Assembly: GCF_946479975.1 (NCBI RefSeq)
Contig: NZ_CAMLIX010000109.1
Span: forward strand, 1 to 16,415
From: an uncultured Flavobacterium sp.
GTDB lineage: Bacteria > Bacteroidota > Bacteroidia > Flavobacteriales > Flavobacteriaceae
Reading direction: 5' to 3'
DNA: 16,415 nucleotides
Positions within the stretch are counted from its first letter, which is position 1; each line of letters starts with the position of its first letter. The notes below the pieces were generated by a model, which saw only the letters and a list, made by a program, of their open reading frames with translations, did no database searches and was not told the DNA's origin. This document shows positions 1 through 7,664 of this stretch, piece by piece. A program made the position numbers and the translations under genes.

Positions 1-17
1 TAGTAGTTAGACCAATG

Positions 18-50
18 AAAAGCTTTCCACTTTTGTGGATGGCTTTTTTG
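18..50 (+). terminator. Rho-independent terminator of a gene upstream of the window
   Basis: A 13-bp imperfect stem (18-30 with 35-47, TTTT loop, one wobble pair and one mismatch) runs into a T-tract at 44-49. No coding region lies before it in the window, so it most likely ends a plus-strand gene that finishes just outside the left edge. Confidence 0.7.
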
Positions 51-123
51 ATTTAGGACCTTTTGTAAAAGTTAAATTCCAATGATTTTGAAATCTCAAA
101 ATTAAATCCCAAATTCAATTTGA

Positions 124-180
124 TCGTACAGTTTGTTATTTCGACTGAAACGAGAAATCGCACTAGATAGAAATTCTACA
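124..180. repeat. Half copy of the palindromic repeat family
   Basis: It begins with a diverged version (TTTGTTATTTCGACTGAAACGAG) of the TTTGTCATTTCGACCGAAGGGAG arm that opens the full element at 583-690. It continues with a core resembling the CACTAGAAACTCTACA core of the element at 8458-8560. The second arm is missing, so this looks like a decayed or truncated copy. Confidence 0.6.
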
Positions 181-187
181 GAGATTT

Positions 188-290
188 ACCGCAAAGTGCG
201 CAAAGAATACGCAAAGTTCACAAAGATGTTTTAAAGAATACAAAGTCCGCAAAGCTTATAATTTATAAAGCTTTGCGGACTTTTCGGCAA
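188..290. repeat. GCAAAG-rich repeat ending in a perfect hairpin
   Basis: Several degenerate (C)GCAAAG words lie between 188 and 255. They end in a perfect 16-bp inverted repeat (242-257 with 268-283, 10-base loop) built around TCCGCAAAGCTT/AAGCTTTGCGGA. The same hairpin, with TTCGC in place of TCCGC and the matching change in the other arm, occurs three times in the array at 11784-12290. No coding region lies between the left end and the tRNA at 437. Apart from this repeat, the half element at 124-180 and the tRNA promoter, I see nothing in that stretch. Confidence 0.75.
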
Positions 291-389
291 AATAAAAGAA
301 AATTCCTGCTTTTTGAATAAAACAATAATTTTTAAAATATTGGATTTTAGGTTATTAAAAAAATATTAAATTTTTATTCTCAAAAACAC

Positions 390-419
390 TTGCAGAAACG
401 AAATTCTGTTGTATTTTTG
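390..419 (+). promoter_or_regulatory. Promoter of the tRNA-Asp gene
   Basis: TTG at 390-392 and TATTTTTG at 412-419 are separated by 19 bases. This fits the Bacteroidota vegetative promoter (TTG/TTTG, about 19 bp, TAnnTTTG). The tRNA starts 17 bases after the -7 box. Confidence 0.8.
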
Positions 420-436
420 CACCCACAATAACGCAG

Positions 437-510
437 GGTTTGGTAGTTCAGTTGGTTAGAATACATGCCTGTCACGCATGGGGTCGCGGGTTCGAGTCCC
501 GTCCAGACCG
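437..510 (+). tRNA. tRNA-Asp (anticodon GUC)
   Basis: A complete cloverleaf can be drawn. The acceptor stem GGTTTGG (437-443) pairs with CCAGACC (503-509), with one wobble pair. The anticodon stem CATGC/GCATG encloses loop CTGTCAC with GTC at 471-473, and a standard T-arm carries GTTCGAGTC. The discriminator base is G (510), as expected for Asp. The following bases are CCT, so the CCA end is not fully encoded. The gene has its own promoter (390-419) and terminator (522-555) and appears to be a single-gene unit. Confidence 0.97.
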
Positions 511-521
511 CCTAAGTTTGT

Positions 522-555
522 AAAATGCCTCTCATTATGAGAGGCATTTTTTTTT
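522..555 (+). terminator. Terminator of tRNA-Asp
   Basis: A perfect 13-bp stem (522-534 with 538-550) with a TTA loop is followed by an uninterrupted T-run to 555. It begins 11 bases after the tRNA 3' end. Confidence 0.95.
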
Positions 556-582
556 ATATTTTTTTGAGTAAATCCACCTAGT

Positions 583-690
583 TTTGTCATTTCGACCGAA
601 GGGAGAAATCACACGCGGGATTCGACACAGATTGAAAAATTACTTTGTAGAGTTTCTAGTGTGATTTCTCCCTTCGGTCGAAATGACAAA
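583..690. repeat. Palindromic repeat element, copy E1 (108 bp)
   Basis: A perfect 32-bp inverted repeat (583-614 with 659-690) encloses a 44-base centre. The arm begins TTTGTCATTTCGACCGAAGG. It is closely related to copy E2 (6152-6256) in both arms and centre. It shares a 21-base stretch (644-664) with the reverse complement of copy E3 (8482-8502). It sits between the tRNA terminator and the AraC gene and contains no credible gene. Confidence 0.92.
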
Positions 691-741
691 CTGTGAGGCA
701 AATTGGAATTCGGAATTTGAGTTTTGGAATTTATTCTTCCC

Positions 742-749
742 TACCTTTA
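742..749 (+). promoter_or_regulatory. Possible -7 box upstream of the AraC-type gene
   Basis: TACCTTTA resembles TAnnTTTG and lies 4 bases before the ATG at 754, which would give a nearly leaderless transcript. No clearly spaced -33 box is seen, so support is weak. Confidence 0.3.
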
Positions 750-753
750 TATT

Positions 754-1578
754 ATGGAACAAGGAACATTCAAAGTAGACAAATACTACCTCACTAAAGT
801 CGATGCCGATAAAAAAAGCATTTACTGTCATCATGATATAATGGGCGAATTGTTGGTTCCAACGCACAAACATGAAAAAGCACAAATGCTATATGCAGAA
901 GGAGATGTGGTTTTTGTAACAACCGAAACGAAATCTTATTTTTTACCTGCACGACATTTTATCTGGATTCCCGCTGGATTGGAGCATAGCATTGAACCAA
1001 AATCGGAACATGTAATGATGCGGAATCTATATTTTCCGGTTGAAAAGGATGAAAATGAGTTTTATAAAAAGGAAGGCATTTATCCGGTCAATAATTTGCT
1101 ACTTCAAATGATGCTTTTCACCAATCAGTGGAATGGCGATTTGAAAAAAAACACTCCGAATTTCGTGATTGCAAAAGCCATAAAAGCAATTCTTCCTCAA
1201 ATTTGCACCAATAATCTTCCTTTAGAATTGCCTCAGCCTAAAGATAAACGACTGGGGAAAATCCTTCGTCATATTGAAAATAATTTGGGAGAAACAATTC
1301 TGTTTGCTGATGTTGCTCATGAATTCGGCTTTAGCGAACGCTCTTTGTATCGCTTGTTTCAAAAAGATCTTAAAATGTCTTTCATTCAATATTATACCAT
1401 TCGCAGAATTCTAAAAGCGATCGAACTTTTGTTAGAAAGAAAACTTTCTGTAAAAGAGGTAGCCCTTGAAGTTGGTTACAATAGTGTTCCGACATTCAGT
1501 AATACTTTCTTCAAGATTTTAGGTCAAAGACCTTCTGATTATCTTAATGGAAAAGAAATTTTAGAGCGCGGGAAATAG
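754..1578 (+). CDS. AraC-family transcriptional regulator with N-terminal cupin
   Basis: A 274-residue cytoplasmic DNA-binding regulator. Residues about 31-95 form a cupin-like sensor domain with the small-ligand features THKHEKAQ and WIPAGLEH. Residues about 165-265 are an AraC-type double helix-turn-helix: first helix pair near 184-206 (FADVAHEFGFSERSLYRLFQ), second near 233-263, with the family signature GYNSVPTFSNTFFKILGQRPSDY split around residue 241. The ATG at 754 is preferred. An in-frame TTG at 724 would add ten residues, but these would be read through the probable promoter. The gene lies 358 bp upstream of, and co-directional with, a tripartite efflux operon, so control of that operon is the simplest hypothesis. 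The ligand is unknown. Confidence 0.9.
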   Translation: MEQGTFKVDKYYLTKVDADKKSIYCHHDIMGELLVPTHKHEKAQMLYAEGDVVFVTTETKSYFLPARHFIWIPAGLEHSIEPKSEHVMMRNLYFPVEKDENEFYKKEGIYPVNNLLLQMMLFTNQWNGDLKKNTPNFVIAKAIKAILPQICTNNLPLELPQPKDKRLGKILRHIENNLGETILFADVAHEFGFSERSLYRLFQKDLKMSFIQYYTIRRILKAIELLLERKLSVKEVALEVGYNSVPTFSNTFFKILGQRPSDYLNGKEILERGK

Positions 1579-1583
1579 ATTTT

Positions 1584-1779
1584 TTGTTTCACGCAGATTT
1601 AAAAGGATTTAAGCTGATTTGGCAGATTTTCTTTATTCTTTGCTGAAAATTTTCTCTCGCATATTCTGCAGATTTGGGAGATTTTTTAAATTTATCTGCT
1701 CAATCTGCCAAATCTGCGAGAGTAAAAAATAAAAATCCGCGTTCATTTGCTTAAATCACTTTAAATCTGCGTGAAACAA
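1584..1779. repeat. Long imperfect inverted repeat (about 196 bp)
   Basis: The outer arms 1584-1614 and 1749-1779 match at 29 of 31 positions and carry TTTCACGCAGATTTAAA. Inside them, further partly complementary words (CTCTCGCA, GCAGATTT, GATTTGG) extend a weaker pairing toward the centre. It is non-coding and fills most of the gap between the AraC gene and the efflux operon. No T-tract makes it a textbook terminator, though a long hairpin here could separate the two transcripts. Confidence 0.8.
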
Positions 1780-1843
1780 GTTCGCTTTTTAATTAACTGT
1801 TTTTCAGTATCTTAATATAACGTTTTCGAAAAATGGAATTTAA

Positions 1844-1858
1844 CATTTGTCCGAAATG
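1844..1858 (+). promoter_or_regulatory. Possible operator before the efflux operon
   Basis: CATTT-GTCCG-AAATG is a 15-bp palindrome located 79 bp before the TolC-like start. AAATG also recurs 23 bp apart (1831 and 1854), close to the spacing of AraC-family half-sites. A degenerate -7-like box (GAACTTTG) lies near 1906-1913. This is pattern only, with low certainty. Confidence 0.25.
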
Positions 1859-1936
1859 AATATGTTGTTGGCTTTTTATGATTATCAGTCACGAAAAAAA
1901 TGAAGGAACTTTGCAACATAAATTATTCAAAGACTC

Positions 1937-3292
1937 ATGTTCCTTAAAACAACAAACTCTAAAGAAGATTGTTTCCCCAGAAGCTTATTGATTTTACTAA
2001 TGGTATTAGTATTCAATAGTTTACAAGCTCAGGAAGTTCATACGGTTTCTTTACAAGAAGCAATGAAACTGGCGAAGGAAAACAACAAAAAAGTCCTTAA
2101 ATCTCAACTGGAGATTACGCTCGCTGAGCAAAACATCAAAGAAAGAAAAGAACTTAGACTGCCAGATGTAGAAGTCAACGGCATGTATTCGAGAATTACC
2201 AACATCACAGAATTTAAAGGAAATGGTTTCTTGAACGGAAAAGAAGTCACCAAGGCAATTCCTGAAATCTACGAAGTAAATTCGACTTTTAAAATGCCAA
2301 TTTACGTTGGAAACAAGATCAACAATGCGATTAAAATTGCAAATCAGGAAAACGAAATTGCAAAAATAAAATCGGAAAAAACAGAAAATGATATTGAGCT
2401 GCAAGTTGTGGCCAACTATCTGGCGATTTATAAAATGATGGAACTTCAAAAGATATTTGAAGAAAACATCAAAGAAGAGAAAAACCGGTTAAAAGAAGTA
2501 CAATCACTTCAAAAACATGGAACGATAACCAAAAATGAAGTTATACGTGCCGAATTACAGCTCTCAGATCGCGAATTGAATGCGCTTACAAACTCCAAAA
2601 ACATTAAAATCGCACTTCACGATCTGAAGACGTTGATTCAGATTCCAGAAAATGAAGAAATTGCAATCGACACAACGGCAACTTTAGACGAAACAAATGG
2701 TTTAGATCCGTATGATTTTTATCTAAATAAAGCTTTTCAAAACGAAGAAATGCGAATGGCAAGTCAGGAATTGGAAATCAGTAAAACCGAATTGAAACTG
2801 GTAAAAGGAAATTATCTGCCAAGCGTAAACTTCTTCGGAAATTATGGTTTTTATTATCCAAACTACAAATTTTTTCCGCCAAATCCTTATTTGTACACTT
2901 TAGGTCAGGTGGGAATTGAGGCTCGTTTTGATCTTTCTTCATTATATAAAAACAAAACGAAAGTTGCGCAGGCGAATACCAAAATCGAAATGCAACAAAT
3001 GAATTCTGAAATCATAAAAGATGAAATTCAGGATCAATTGTATAAAGAACACACGCAATATCAGGAAATCCTTGAAAAGTTTGTGGTTGTTGATAAAGCG
3101 TTGGATTTAGCCAATGAAAACTACCGAATTGTAAAGTTGAAATATTTAAATCAATTGGTTTTAATTACCGAAATGGTTGATGCTGATAATGCTTTGCTTC
3201 AGGCGAAATACAACAAGATTTCTACACATTTGGATGCTGTTTTGAAACATTATGAAATGATGCGAACAGCTGGGATTATGCCACAAATTTAA
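1937..3292 (+). CDS. TolC-family outer-membrane efflux channel
   Basis: This 451-residue protein is the outer-membrane channel of a tripartite exporter. An N-terminal signal (about residues 1-32, hydrophobic LLILLMVLVF ending SLQAQ) sends it across the inner membrane. The mature protein has the duplicated TolC/OEP pattern. Each half has a long amphipathic helical hairpin (about residues 40-215 and 270-450). The first half carries a transmembrane-strand-like segment around residue 110-130 (FKMPIYVGNKINNAI), and a matching one (GQVGIEARFDLSSLYKNKTK) lies in the second half. Length is normal for the family. It is the first gene of a same-strand set with an adaptor (148 bp downstream) and an MFS pump, so it should work with them. 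Substrate cannot be read from the sequence. Confidence 0.92.
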   Translation: MFLKTTNSKEDCFPRSLLILLMVLVFNSLQAQEVHTVSLQEAMKLAKENNKKVLKSQLEITLAEQNIKERKELRLPDVEVNGMYSRITNITEFKGNGFLNGKEVTKAIPEIYEVNSTFKMPIYVGNKINNAIKIANQENEIAKIKSEKTENDIELQVVANYLAIYKMMELQKIFEENIKEEKNRLKEVQSLQKHGTITKNEVIRAELQLSDRELNALTNSKNIKIALHDLKTLIQIPENEEIAIDTTATLDETNGLDPYDFYLNKAFQNEEMRMASQELEISKTELKLVKGNYLPSVNFFGNYGFYYPNYKFFPPNPYLYTLGQVGIEARFDLSSLYKNKTKVAQANTKIEMQQMNSEIIKDEIQDQLYKEHTQYQEILEKFVVVDKALDLANENYRIVKLKYLNQLVLITEMVDADNALLQAKYNKISTHLDAVLKHYEMMRTAGIMPQI

Positions 3293-3304
3293 GACTTATA
3301 AAAA

Positions 3305-3423
3305 AGTTCCGTAGGAACGATTCATATTGTAGCGCCGGATTTTAATCCGGGGAAGATTAGAAAAGAAAAATTCATATTGTAGCGTCGTCCCGAGGCTTCG
3401 GGATTAATCCGGGGAAGATTAGA
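3305..3423. repeat. Intra-operon direct repeat with nested small hairpins
   Basis: A GTTCC-GTAG-GAAC hairpin (3305-3317) is followed by two direct copies (3321-3361 and 3371-3423). Each copy starts TTCATATTGTAGCG and ends AATCCGGGGAAGATTAGA. In copy 1 the middle is the palindrome CCGGATTTTAATCCGG (3335-3350). Copy 2 carries a different middle containing TCCCGAGGCTTCGGGA (3388-3403), which occurs again at 6101-6116. The block sits between the channel and adaptor genes, where hairpins could affect relative expression. Confidence 0.8.
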
Positions 3424-3440
3424 GATAAAAAATAAAAAAG

Positions 3441-4493
3441 ATGGTAAAAATAAAAAATGAAACTAAGAGAAATAGAACGTTTCATATATTGATAACAGTG
3501 ATTGCGTGTGCGCTGGTAATAAGCGGAGTTATTTTAGGAATTTGGTTTTATGTGTTTAATCGAAATCACGAAGAAACCAATGACGCTCAGGTGGAGCAAT
3601 ACGTTACACCAATTATGTCGAGAATTACGGGTTATGTGCAGGAAGTTCGTTTTAACGAAAATCAGTTTGTACATAGAGGCGATACTTTGGTCGTGATTGA
3701 TAATAGAGAATACAAATCGAAATTGAATGTGGCTTTGGCCGATGTTCAAAACGCACAGCAAAATAGCGTTGTGGCGCAGAAAAACGCCATTAATACTGCA
3801 AGTGCAACGGCAATTAACGAATCGCAATTGGATGCTGCAAAATCGAATCTTTGGAAAACCAAATTAGAATTCGAAAGGTATAAAGCTTTGGTAAAAGAGG
3901 AAGCAGCAACTTCTCAGCAATTAGAAAAAGTAAAGGCAGATTATGAATCGGCGCAAGCACATTTTTCAGAAATGAAAAACAGAATTCACTCCGCTACTTT
4001 GAGTACTTCTGTTGCTGAAGCAAATGTTCCAACAACGCAAACTAATATTGCTTCAAAACAAGCTGTTGCAGATAATGCGGCATTATTTCTTTCGTACACG
4101 ATTATTACAGCGCCTTATGACGGCTGGGTTGGAAAACGAACTTTACAGCCAGGACAAATGGTAAAAGAAGGGCAGTCTCTGCTTTCTATTGTAAGTAAAG
4201 AAAAATGGATTACAGCCAATTTTAAAGAAACACAATTGCAATATTTAACCGTTGGGCAAGAAGTCGAAATCAAGGCTGATGCCATAAACGACAAAACTTT
4301 TGTGGGAACAATTGCTTCATTATCGCCTGCGAGTGGTGCGAGATTTTCGTTGCTTCCTCCTGATAATGCAACTGGAAACTTCGTAAAAATCGAACAGAGA
4401 ATTCCGGTTCGAATTCAGTTAAAAGAACAAGACAAACAAACCGATTTTTTAAGAGCAGGAATGAACATTACGGTTGTTGCTGCACACAAATAA
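3441..4493 (+). CDS. EmrA/HlyD-family periplasmic adaptor subunit
   Basis: This 350-residue membrane-fusion protein links an inner-membrane pump to the outer-membrane channel. One N-terminal membrane helix (about residues 15-38) anchors it. The first lipoyl-like half follows at 51-95 (VTPIMSRITGYVQEV, GDTLVVID). Then comes an alpha-helical hairpin rich in Ala/Gln/Glu (about 95-212), the second lipoyl half (223-252, TAPYDGWVGKRTLQPGQMV) and the beta-barrel. The barrel carries the EmrA-type motif at 293-314 (SLSPASGARFSLLPPDN). The start at 3441 is preceded by an A-rich leader (AATAAAAAAG) rather than a Shine-Dalgarno site. The MFS gene begins one base after the stop codon, implying tight co-expression. 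The EmrA rather than RND-adaptor assignment rests on the motif and on the MFS partner. Confidence 0.93.
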   Translation: MVKIKNETKRNRTFHILITVIACALVISGVILGIWFYVFNRNHEETNDAQVEQYVTPIMSRITGYVQEVRFNENQFVHRGDTLVVIDNREYKSKLNVALADVQNAQQNSVVAQKNAINTASATAINESQLDAAKSNLWKTKLEFERYKALVKEEAATSQQLEKVKADYESAQAHFSEMKNRIHSATLSTSVAEANVPTTQTNIASKQAVADNAALFLSYTIITAPYDGWVGKRTLQPGQMVKEGQSLLSIVSKEKWITANFKETQLQYLTVGQEVEIKADAINDKTFVGTIASLSPASGARFSLLPPDNATGNFVKIEQRIPVRIQLKEQDKQTDFLRAGMNITVVAAHK

Positions 4494-4494
4494 A

Positions 4495-6078
4495 ATGGAA
4501 GATAAAAGTATATTTAAATCTTGGGTTCCAAAATGGGCGATCATTCTTATTTTGTTCGTTTGTTTGCTGCATTCCATGATTTTATTGGGCGTTTACACGT
4601 CAAACGTAACCTATGCGGCAAGTTTTCTGGATATTGAGCCTGAAGATTTGCAATTTGCAATGTGCGTTACATATGGAACGCTGCTGGCAACCATTTTGAT
4701 CGAAAGCCGATTTTCGAGTTTTTTCCCTGCAAAAAATTACTTGATGGCGGTATATTCGTTAATCGGAATAACGATTGTGGCGTCGGCTTATATTACAAGT
4801 TTTCCGATTTTCTTATTGATGAGAGTTGCCGAGGGAATTCTGATGGCACTTCCTGTAATTACAATCAGACAATTGCTTATTGAGCAGTTTAATTCTAAAA
4901 ATGCCATAATTATTGGGTTTTCATTTTATTACGGTTCGCTGTTGTTGTCCACGCCGTTTATTATGAATATTGCCGTTTGGTTTCTAGATCATTACGACTG
5001 GAAATACATGCTTTATGTTTCAGGGGGACTGCAGGTTTTAAATGTCTTTTTAATCTTAGTTACTTTCAGAGGGCACCGAATTACAAAGAAGATTCCGTTG
5101 TATCAAATCGACTGGATGAGTTATTTTTTGGTTTTAATTTCGATTCTTTGCGGTGCCTATTTTTTTGTTTATGCCGAGAAAAAATATTGGTTCCAATCTT
5201 CAGAAATGGTTTTAATGCTGATGGTTTCGCTCATTACAGGTGGCTTATTCATATTTAAAGAGCGTTTGGTAAAAAGACCAAGTTTTAATTTTGAAGTCAT
5301 AAAATACGCCAATCTGCGCATCGGATTTCTATTGTTTTTCCTTTTCTATATCAGCAGGGCGACATTGAGTCTTTGCCATTCGGCAATGTTTTCTATTTGG
5401 AATTGGGATCCATCGCGTGTGGCGGGCGTGCAGTACATAAATGGATTAGGAAACGTAATCGGACTTATTTTAGCCGCTTTTTTCCTGATGAAATCCGTTT
5501 CAACTAAAATTATTTTCATGATTGGTTTTACGCTTATTGCGATATTTCACTTCTGGTTTACGTTTCTTTTCGTGCCAGATGTGGCGCTAAGCGATATTAT
5601 TATTCCCTATATTTTGCAAGGAATCGGTGTTGGATTTTTATTTGTTCCGCTCATCTTATTTACTACATCATCGGTTCCGGCAAATATGGCGGTTTCTTCG
5701 GGAATTGTTGGAGTTTCAGGACGTTTTTGGGGAAGTACAATTGGTTTCTGTGTCATGCAGAATGCGATGGTTTTCTTGAACAAAAAACACTTTTTAAAAC
5801 TAAGCCAATTCGTAACCGGCGATAATCCCGAAGCTCAAAACGTCATTGCTTCAACAACGCAAAGTTTTATTGCCAAAGGATATTCTGCAGATAATGCGAA
5901 TGTTTTGGCTATGAAAAAGCTCTTCGGAACCATTTCTAAACAATCCACTTTATTGGCCGATATGGAAATTTATACTGTTGTTGGTTATGGTTTAGTAGTT
6001 TTGATTATTCTAATTGCGTGTAATCAGCATTTGAGACAGACGATGACTTTGGTTAAAAGTAAAATTTGGATAGGCTAA
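4495..6078 (+). CDS. MFS efflux transporter, DHA2 (EmrB/QacA)-like
   Basis: A 527-residue polytopic inner-membrane protein, long enough for the 14-helix DHA2 drug:proton antiporters. Hydrophobic helices begin at about residue 14 (WAIILILFVCLLHSMILLG) and recur to the C-terminus. A DHA2-like LLMRVAEGILMALPVITIRQLL stretch (split near residue 110) lies in the N-terminal half. The SGIVGVSGRFWGSTIG stretch near 402-417 resembles the conserved glycine-rich helix of the family's C-terminal half. A soluble loop near residues 430-480 precedes the last helix. The ATG at 4495 is chosen over an in-frame TTG at 4474 because it sits one base past the adaptor stop. With the adaptor and TolC-like channel it forms an EmrAB-TolC-type exporter. 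Substrate unknown. Confidence 0.9.
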   Translation: MEDKSIFKSWVPKWAIILILFVCLLHSMILLGVYTSNVTYAASFLDIEPEDLQFAMCVTYGTLLATILIESRFSSFFPAKNYLMAVYSLIGITIVASAYITSFPIFLLMRVAEGILMALPVITIRQLLIEQFNSKNAIIIGFSFYYGSLLLSTPFIMNIAVWFLDHYDWKYMLYVSGGLQVLNVFLILVTFRGHRITKKIPLYQIDWMSYFLVLISILCGAYFFVYAEKKYWFQSSEMVLMLMVSLITGGLFIFKERLVKRPSFNFEVIKYANLRIGFLLFFLFYISRATLSLCHSAMFSIWNWDPSRVAGVQYINGLGNVIGLILAAFFLMKSVSTKIIFMIGFTLIAIFHFWFTFLFVPDVALSDIIIPYILQGIGVGFLFVPLILFTTSSVPANMAVSSGIVGVSGRFWGSTIGFCVMQNAMVFLNKKHFLKLSQFVTGDNPEAQNVIASTTQSFIAKGYSADNANVLAMKKLFGTISKQSTLLADMEIYTVVGYGLVVLIILIACNQHLRQTMTLVKSKIWIG

Positions 6079-6100
6079 AACGCAAATTTCAAATTTTTAA

Positions 6101-6116
6101 TCCCGAGGCTTCGGGA
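6101..6116. repeat. Short hairpin repeat shared with 3388-3403
   Basis: TCCCGAGGCTTCGGGA is a 6-bp stem with a GGCT loop. It is identical to the one inside the intra-operon repeat and lies 23 bp after the MFS stop. There is no T-tract, so it is a weak terminator candidate at best. Confidence 0.6.
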
Positions 6117-6151
6117 CCAAATTCCAAAAAGCAACACGTTATTCCGTGTAG

Positions 6152-6256
6152 TTTGTCATTTCGAGGAACGAGAAATCACACGCGGGATTCTGCACAGATT
6201 GGAAAATTCCTTGTCGAGTTACTAGTGTGATTTCTCCCTTCGGTCGAAATGACAAA
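6152..6256. repeat. Palindromic repeat element, copy E2
   Basis: The right arm (6225-6256) is nearly identical to that of E1, with GTGTGATTTCTCCCTTCGGT in common. The left arm (TTTGTCATTTCGAGGAACGAG) is a variant that pairs imperfectly in its middle. The centre (GCGGGATTCTGCACAGATTG...) differs from E1 at only a few positions, so E1 and E2 are the closest pair in the window. Confidence 0.88.
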
Positions 6257-6280
6257 CAGTACGTAATAAGCATTGGTTAA

Positions 6281-6367
6281 AAAACTTTGCGTCTCTGCGC
6301 CTTTGCGAGATTCAAAAAAAACTCCGCAAATCTCTGCGAGAAACGGCCGCGCATCTCCGCGGAAAAA
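6281..6367. repeat. TTTGCG/CTCTGCG intergenic repeat
   Basis: Repeated words TTTGCG, CTCTGCG and CTCCGC (6284-6362), with partial self-complementarity, resemble the GCAAAG family on the opposite strand. An open frame from 6273 passes through it, but only by chance extension of the phosphatase frame. Confidence 0.55.
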
Positions 6368-6404
6368 CCCTTATCTTGCAACCGTTAAAAAACAAAATAA
6401 AATT

Positions 6405-7070
6405 ATGAGCCAGCAATGTGTAATTTTTGATATGGACGGCGTGATTTGCCACACCAATCCACATCATGTAGTCGCTTTTGAAGCCTTTTTCGATAAATAT
6501 AAAATTCCGTACACCAATGAAGAATTTGAAGAACATATGTACGGAAAACATAATAGTTACATCATGACGCATTTCTTCAAACGTCCGATTGAGGGAGAAG
6601 AACTGATCAAATTAGAAGACGAAAAAGAAGGAATGTTCCGTGAGATTTACAAAGACAAAGTCGAAACGATTCCGCATTATATGCAATTTTTGGATGAACT
6701 AAAATCACGAGGATTCAAAACGGCTGTTGCAACATCTGCACCGCGCGCCAATTTAGATTTGATTGCCAATTTCCTGAAACTCGACCAAAAAATGGATTCG
6801 ATGATGTCAAGCGAAGACGTTACGTTTCATAAACCCAATCCCGAAGTGTATTTAAAATCGGCAGAGCGTGTTGGCGTTTCTCCGTCTGATTGTGTGGTTT
6901 TCGAAGATTCTTTTTCGGGAATTACAGCAGGACTAAATGCCGGAATGAAAGTCGTTGGCGTTTTGAGTACGCATACAAAAGAAGAACTTCCGATCTGTGA
7001 TTTTTATATCAATGATTATAGCGAAGTGAATGCGGATAAGATAATTTCATTATTAAATCCCAATTCTTAA
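6405..7070 (+). CDS. HAD-superfamily sugar-phosphatase/phosphoglucomutase-like hydrolase
   Basis: A 221-residue cytosolic HAD hydrolase of the beta-phosphoglucomutase/phosphatase subfamily. All four HAD motifs are present: motif I FDMDGV with nucleophile D9 and acid/base D11, motif II T110-S111 in AVATSAPR, motif III K143 in FHKPNPEVY, and motif IV E167-D168 in VVFEDSFSG. Residues 15-90 form the helical cap. Length and order fit enzymes acting on small phosphate esters; the exact substrate cannot be assigned. The ATG at 6405 is chosen because the frame upstream (from 6273) is repeat sequence and the protein then begins immediately before the conserved first strand. TATCTTGC at 6372-6379 is a near-consensus -7 box. 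A strong terminator follows, so the gene is probably transcribed alone. Confidence 0.92.
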   Translation: MSQQCVIFDMDGVICHTNPHHVVAFEAFFDKYKIPYTNEEFEEHMYGKHNSYIMTHFFKRPIEGEELIKLEDEKEGMFREIYKDKVETIPHYMQFLDELKSRGFKTAVATSAPRANLDLIANFLKLDQKMDSMMSSEDVTFHKPNPEVYLKSAERVGVSPSDCVVFEDSFSGITAGLNAGMKVVGVLSTHTKEELPICDFYINDYSEVNADKIISLLNPNS

Positions 7071-7097
7071 AATTCCAAATTCCAAACGTTACGAGAC

Positions 7098-7138
7098 ACC
7101 TTTGTCAAAGTTTAAAACTTTGACAAAGGTTTTTTTTG
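7098..7138 (+). terminator. Terminator of the HAD phosphatase gene
   Basis: Arms 7098-7113 and 7115-7130 are exact complements (ACCTTTGTCAAAGTTT and its partner; the innermost bases form the loop). A run of nine T follows at 7130-7138. Confidence 0.95.
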
Positions 7139-7155
7139 CAGTTTAGTTAACGCAA

Positions 7156-7205
7156 AGTATGTCATTCCGAACGAGGAATCTTCGCAAGTAACTCCATAAA
7201 GATTT
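7156..7205. repeat. Half copy of the palindromic repeat family
   Basis: GTATGTCATTCCGAACGAGGAATC is a variant left arm, followed by CTTCGCAAGTAACTCC, which is also found in element E4 (9380-9395). No right arm is present. Confidence 0.6.
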
Positions 7206-7275
7206 TCCGCATTGTAAGCACAATCTTGTCGTTGGTTTAAATTACAAAACAATACGATTAAATAGAAATGATGTA

Positions 7276-7581
7276 TTACTTCAACTTTAAATAAGCTCTG
7301 GGAACTTCTAAAAATTCCTGATAACACCAGCTGTTTGGGCAATCATCATTTAATTTAGAATGCTCAGCAATTTGAATGTTTATGGTTTCTTTACCTTCGT
7401 CAGTTCCTTTAAAAGTTTCTCCAATTTTAAAAGTTCGATCACTTACGCCAACCACACCGCCAACCGTTATTTTTGTGGTGTATTCGGTTGTAAATTCAAA
7501 ATTTTTAGAAGCTTTGTCTTGTTCCGAGGAACAGCTCAGAATTCCTAAAGTTAGGATCAAAAAACAAATCAATTTTTTCAT
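7276..7581 (-). CDS. Small putative lipoprotein, unknown function
   Basis: 101 residues. The N-terminus is a short lipoprotein signal: MKK, a hydrophobic run, then GILSC with lipidated Cys at residue 17. It is followed by SSEQDK, an acidic/serine-rich stretch of the sort that directs Bacteroidota lipoproteins to the surface. The mature part is only about 85 residues, with beta-like alternation and two further cysteines (CPNSWC) near the C-terminus that could form a disulphide. I do not recognise a family. It lies 83 bp downstream of the DUF1080 lipoprotein on the same strand and may share its transcript, but no shared function is evident. Confidence 0.72.
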   Translation of the reverse strand: MKKLICFLILTLGILSCSSEQDKASKNFEFTTEYTTKITVGGVVGVSDRTFKIGETFKGTDEGKETINIQIAEHSKLNDDCPNSWCYQEFLEVPRAYLKLK

Positions 7582-7664
7582 AACAATCTTTTTATAATTA
7601 GATGTTTGAATACCAGATTGGTTGCGTGAAATTAAACAGAATTTTTCTGTGTTTTTACTAAAGC

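Noticed and set aside
437..510. Integration site of a mobile element at tRNA-Asp
   Set aside because: No integrase is present, and no duplicated tRNA 3' end was found downstream in the window.
640..885. 81-codon minus-strand frame opposite the AraC start
   Set aside because: It runs across repeat E1 and the antisense of the AraC gene, with no coding features of its own.
6273..6404. N-terminal 44-residue extension of the HAD protein
   Set aside because: This part is translated repeat sequence and lies before the near-consensus -7 box at 6372. The conserved fold begins right after the ATG at 6405.
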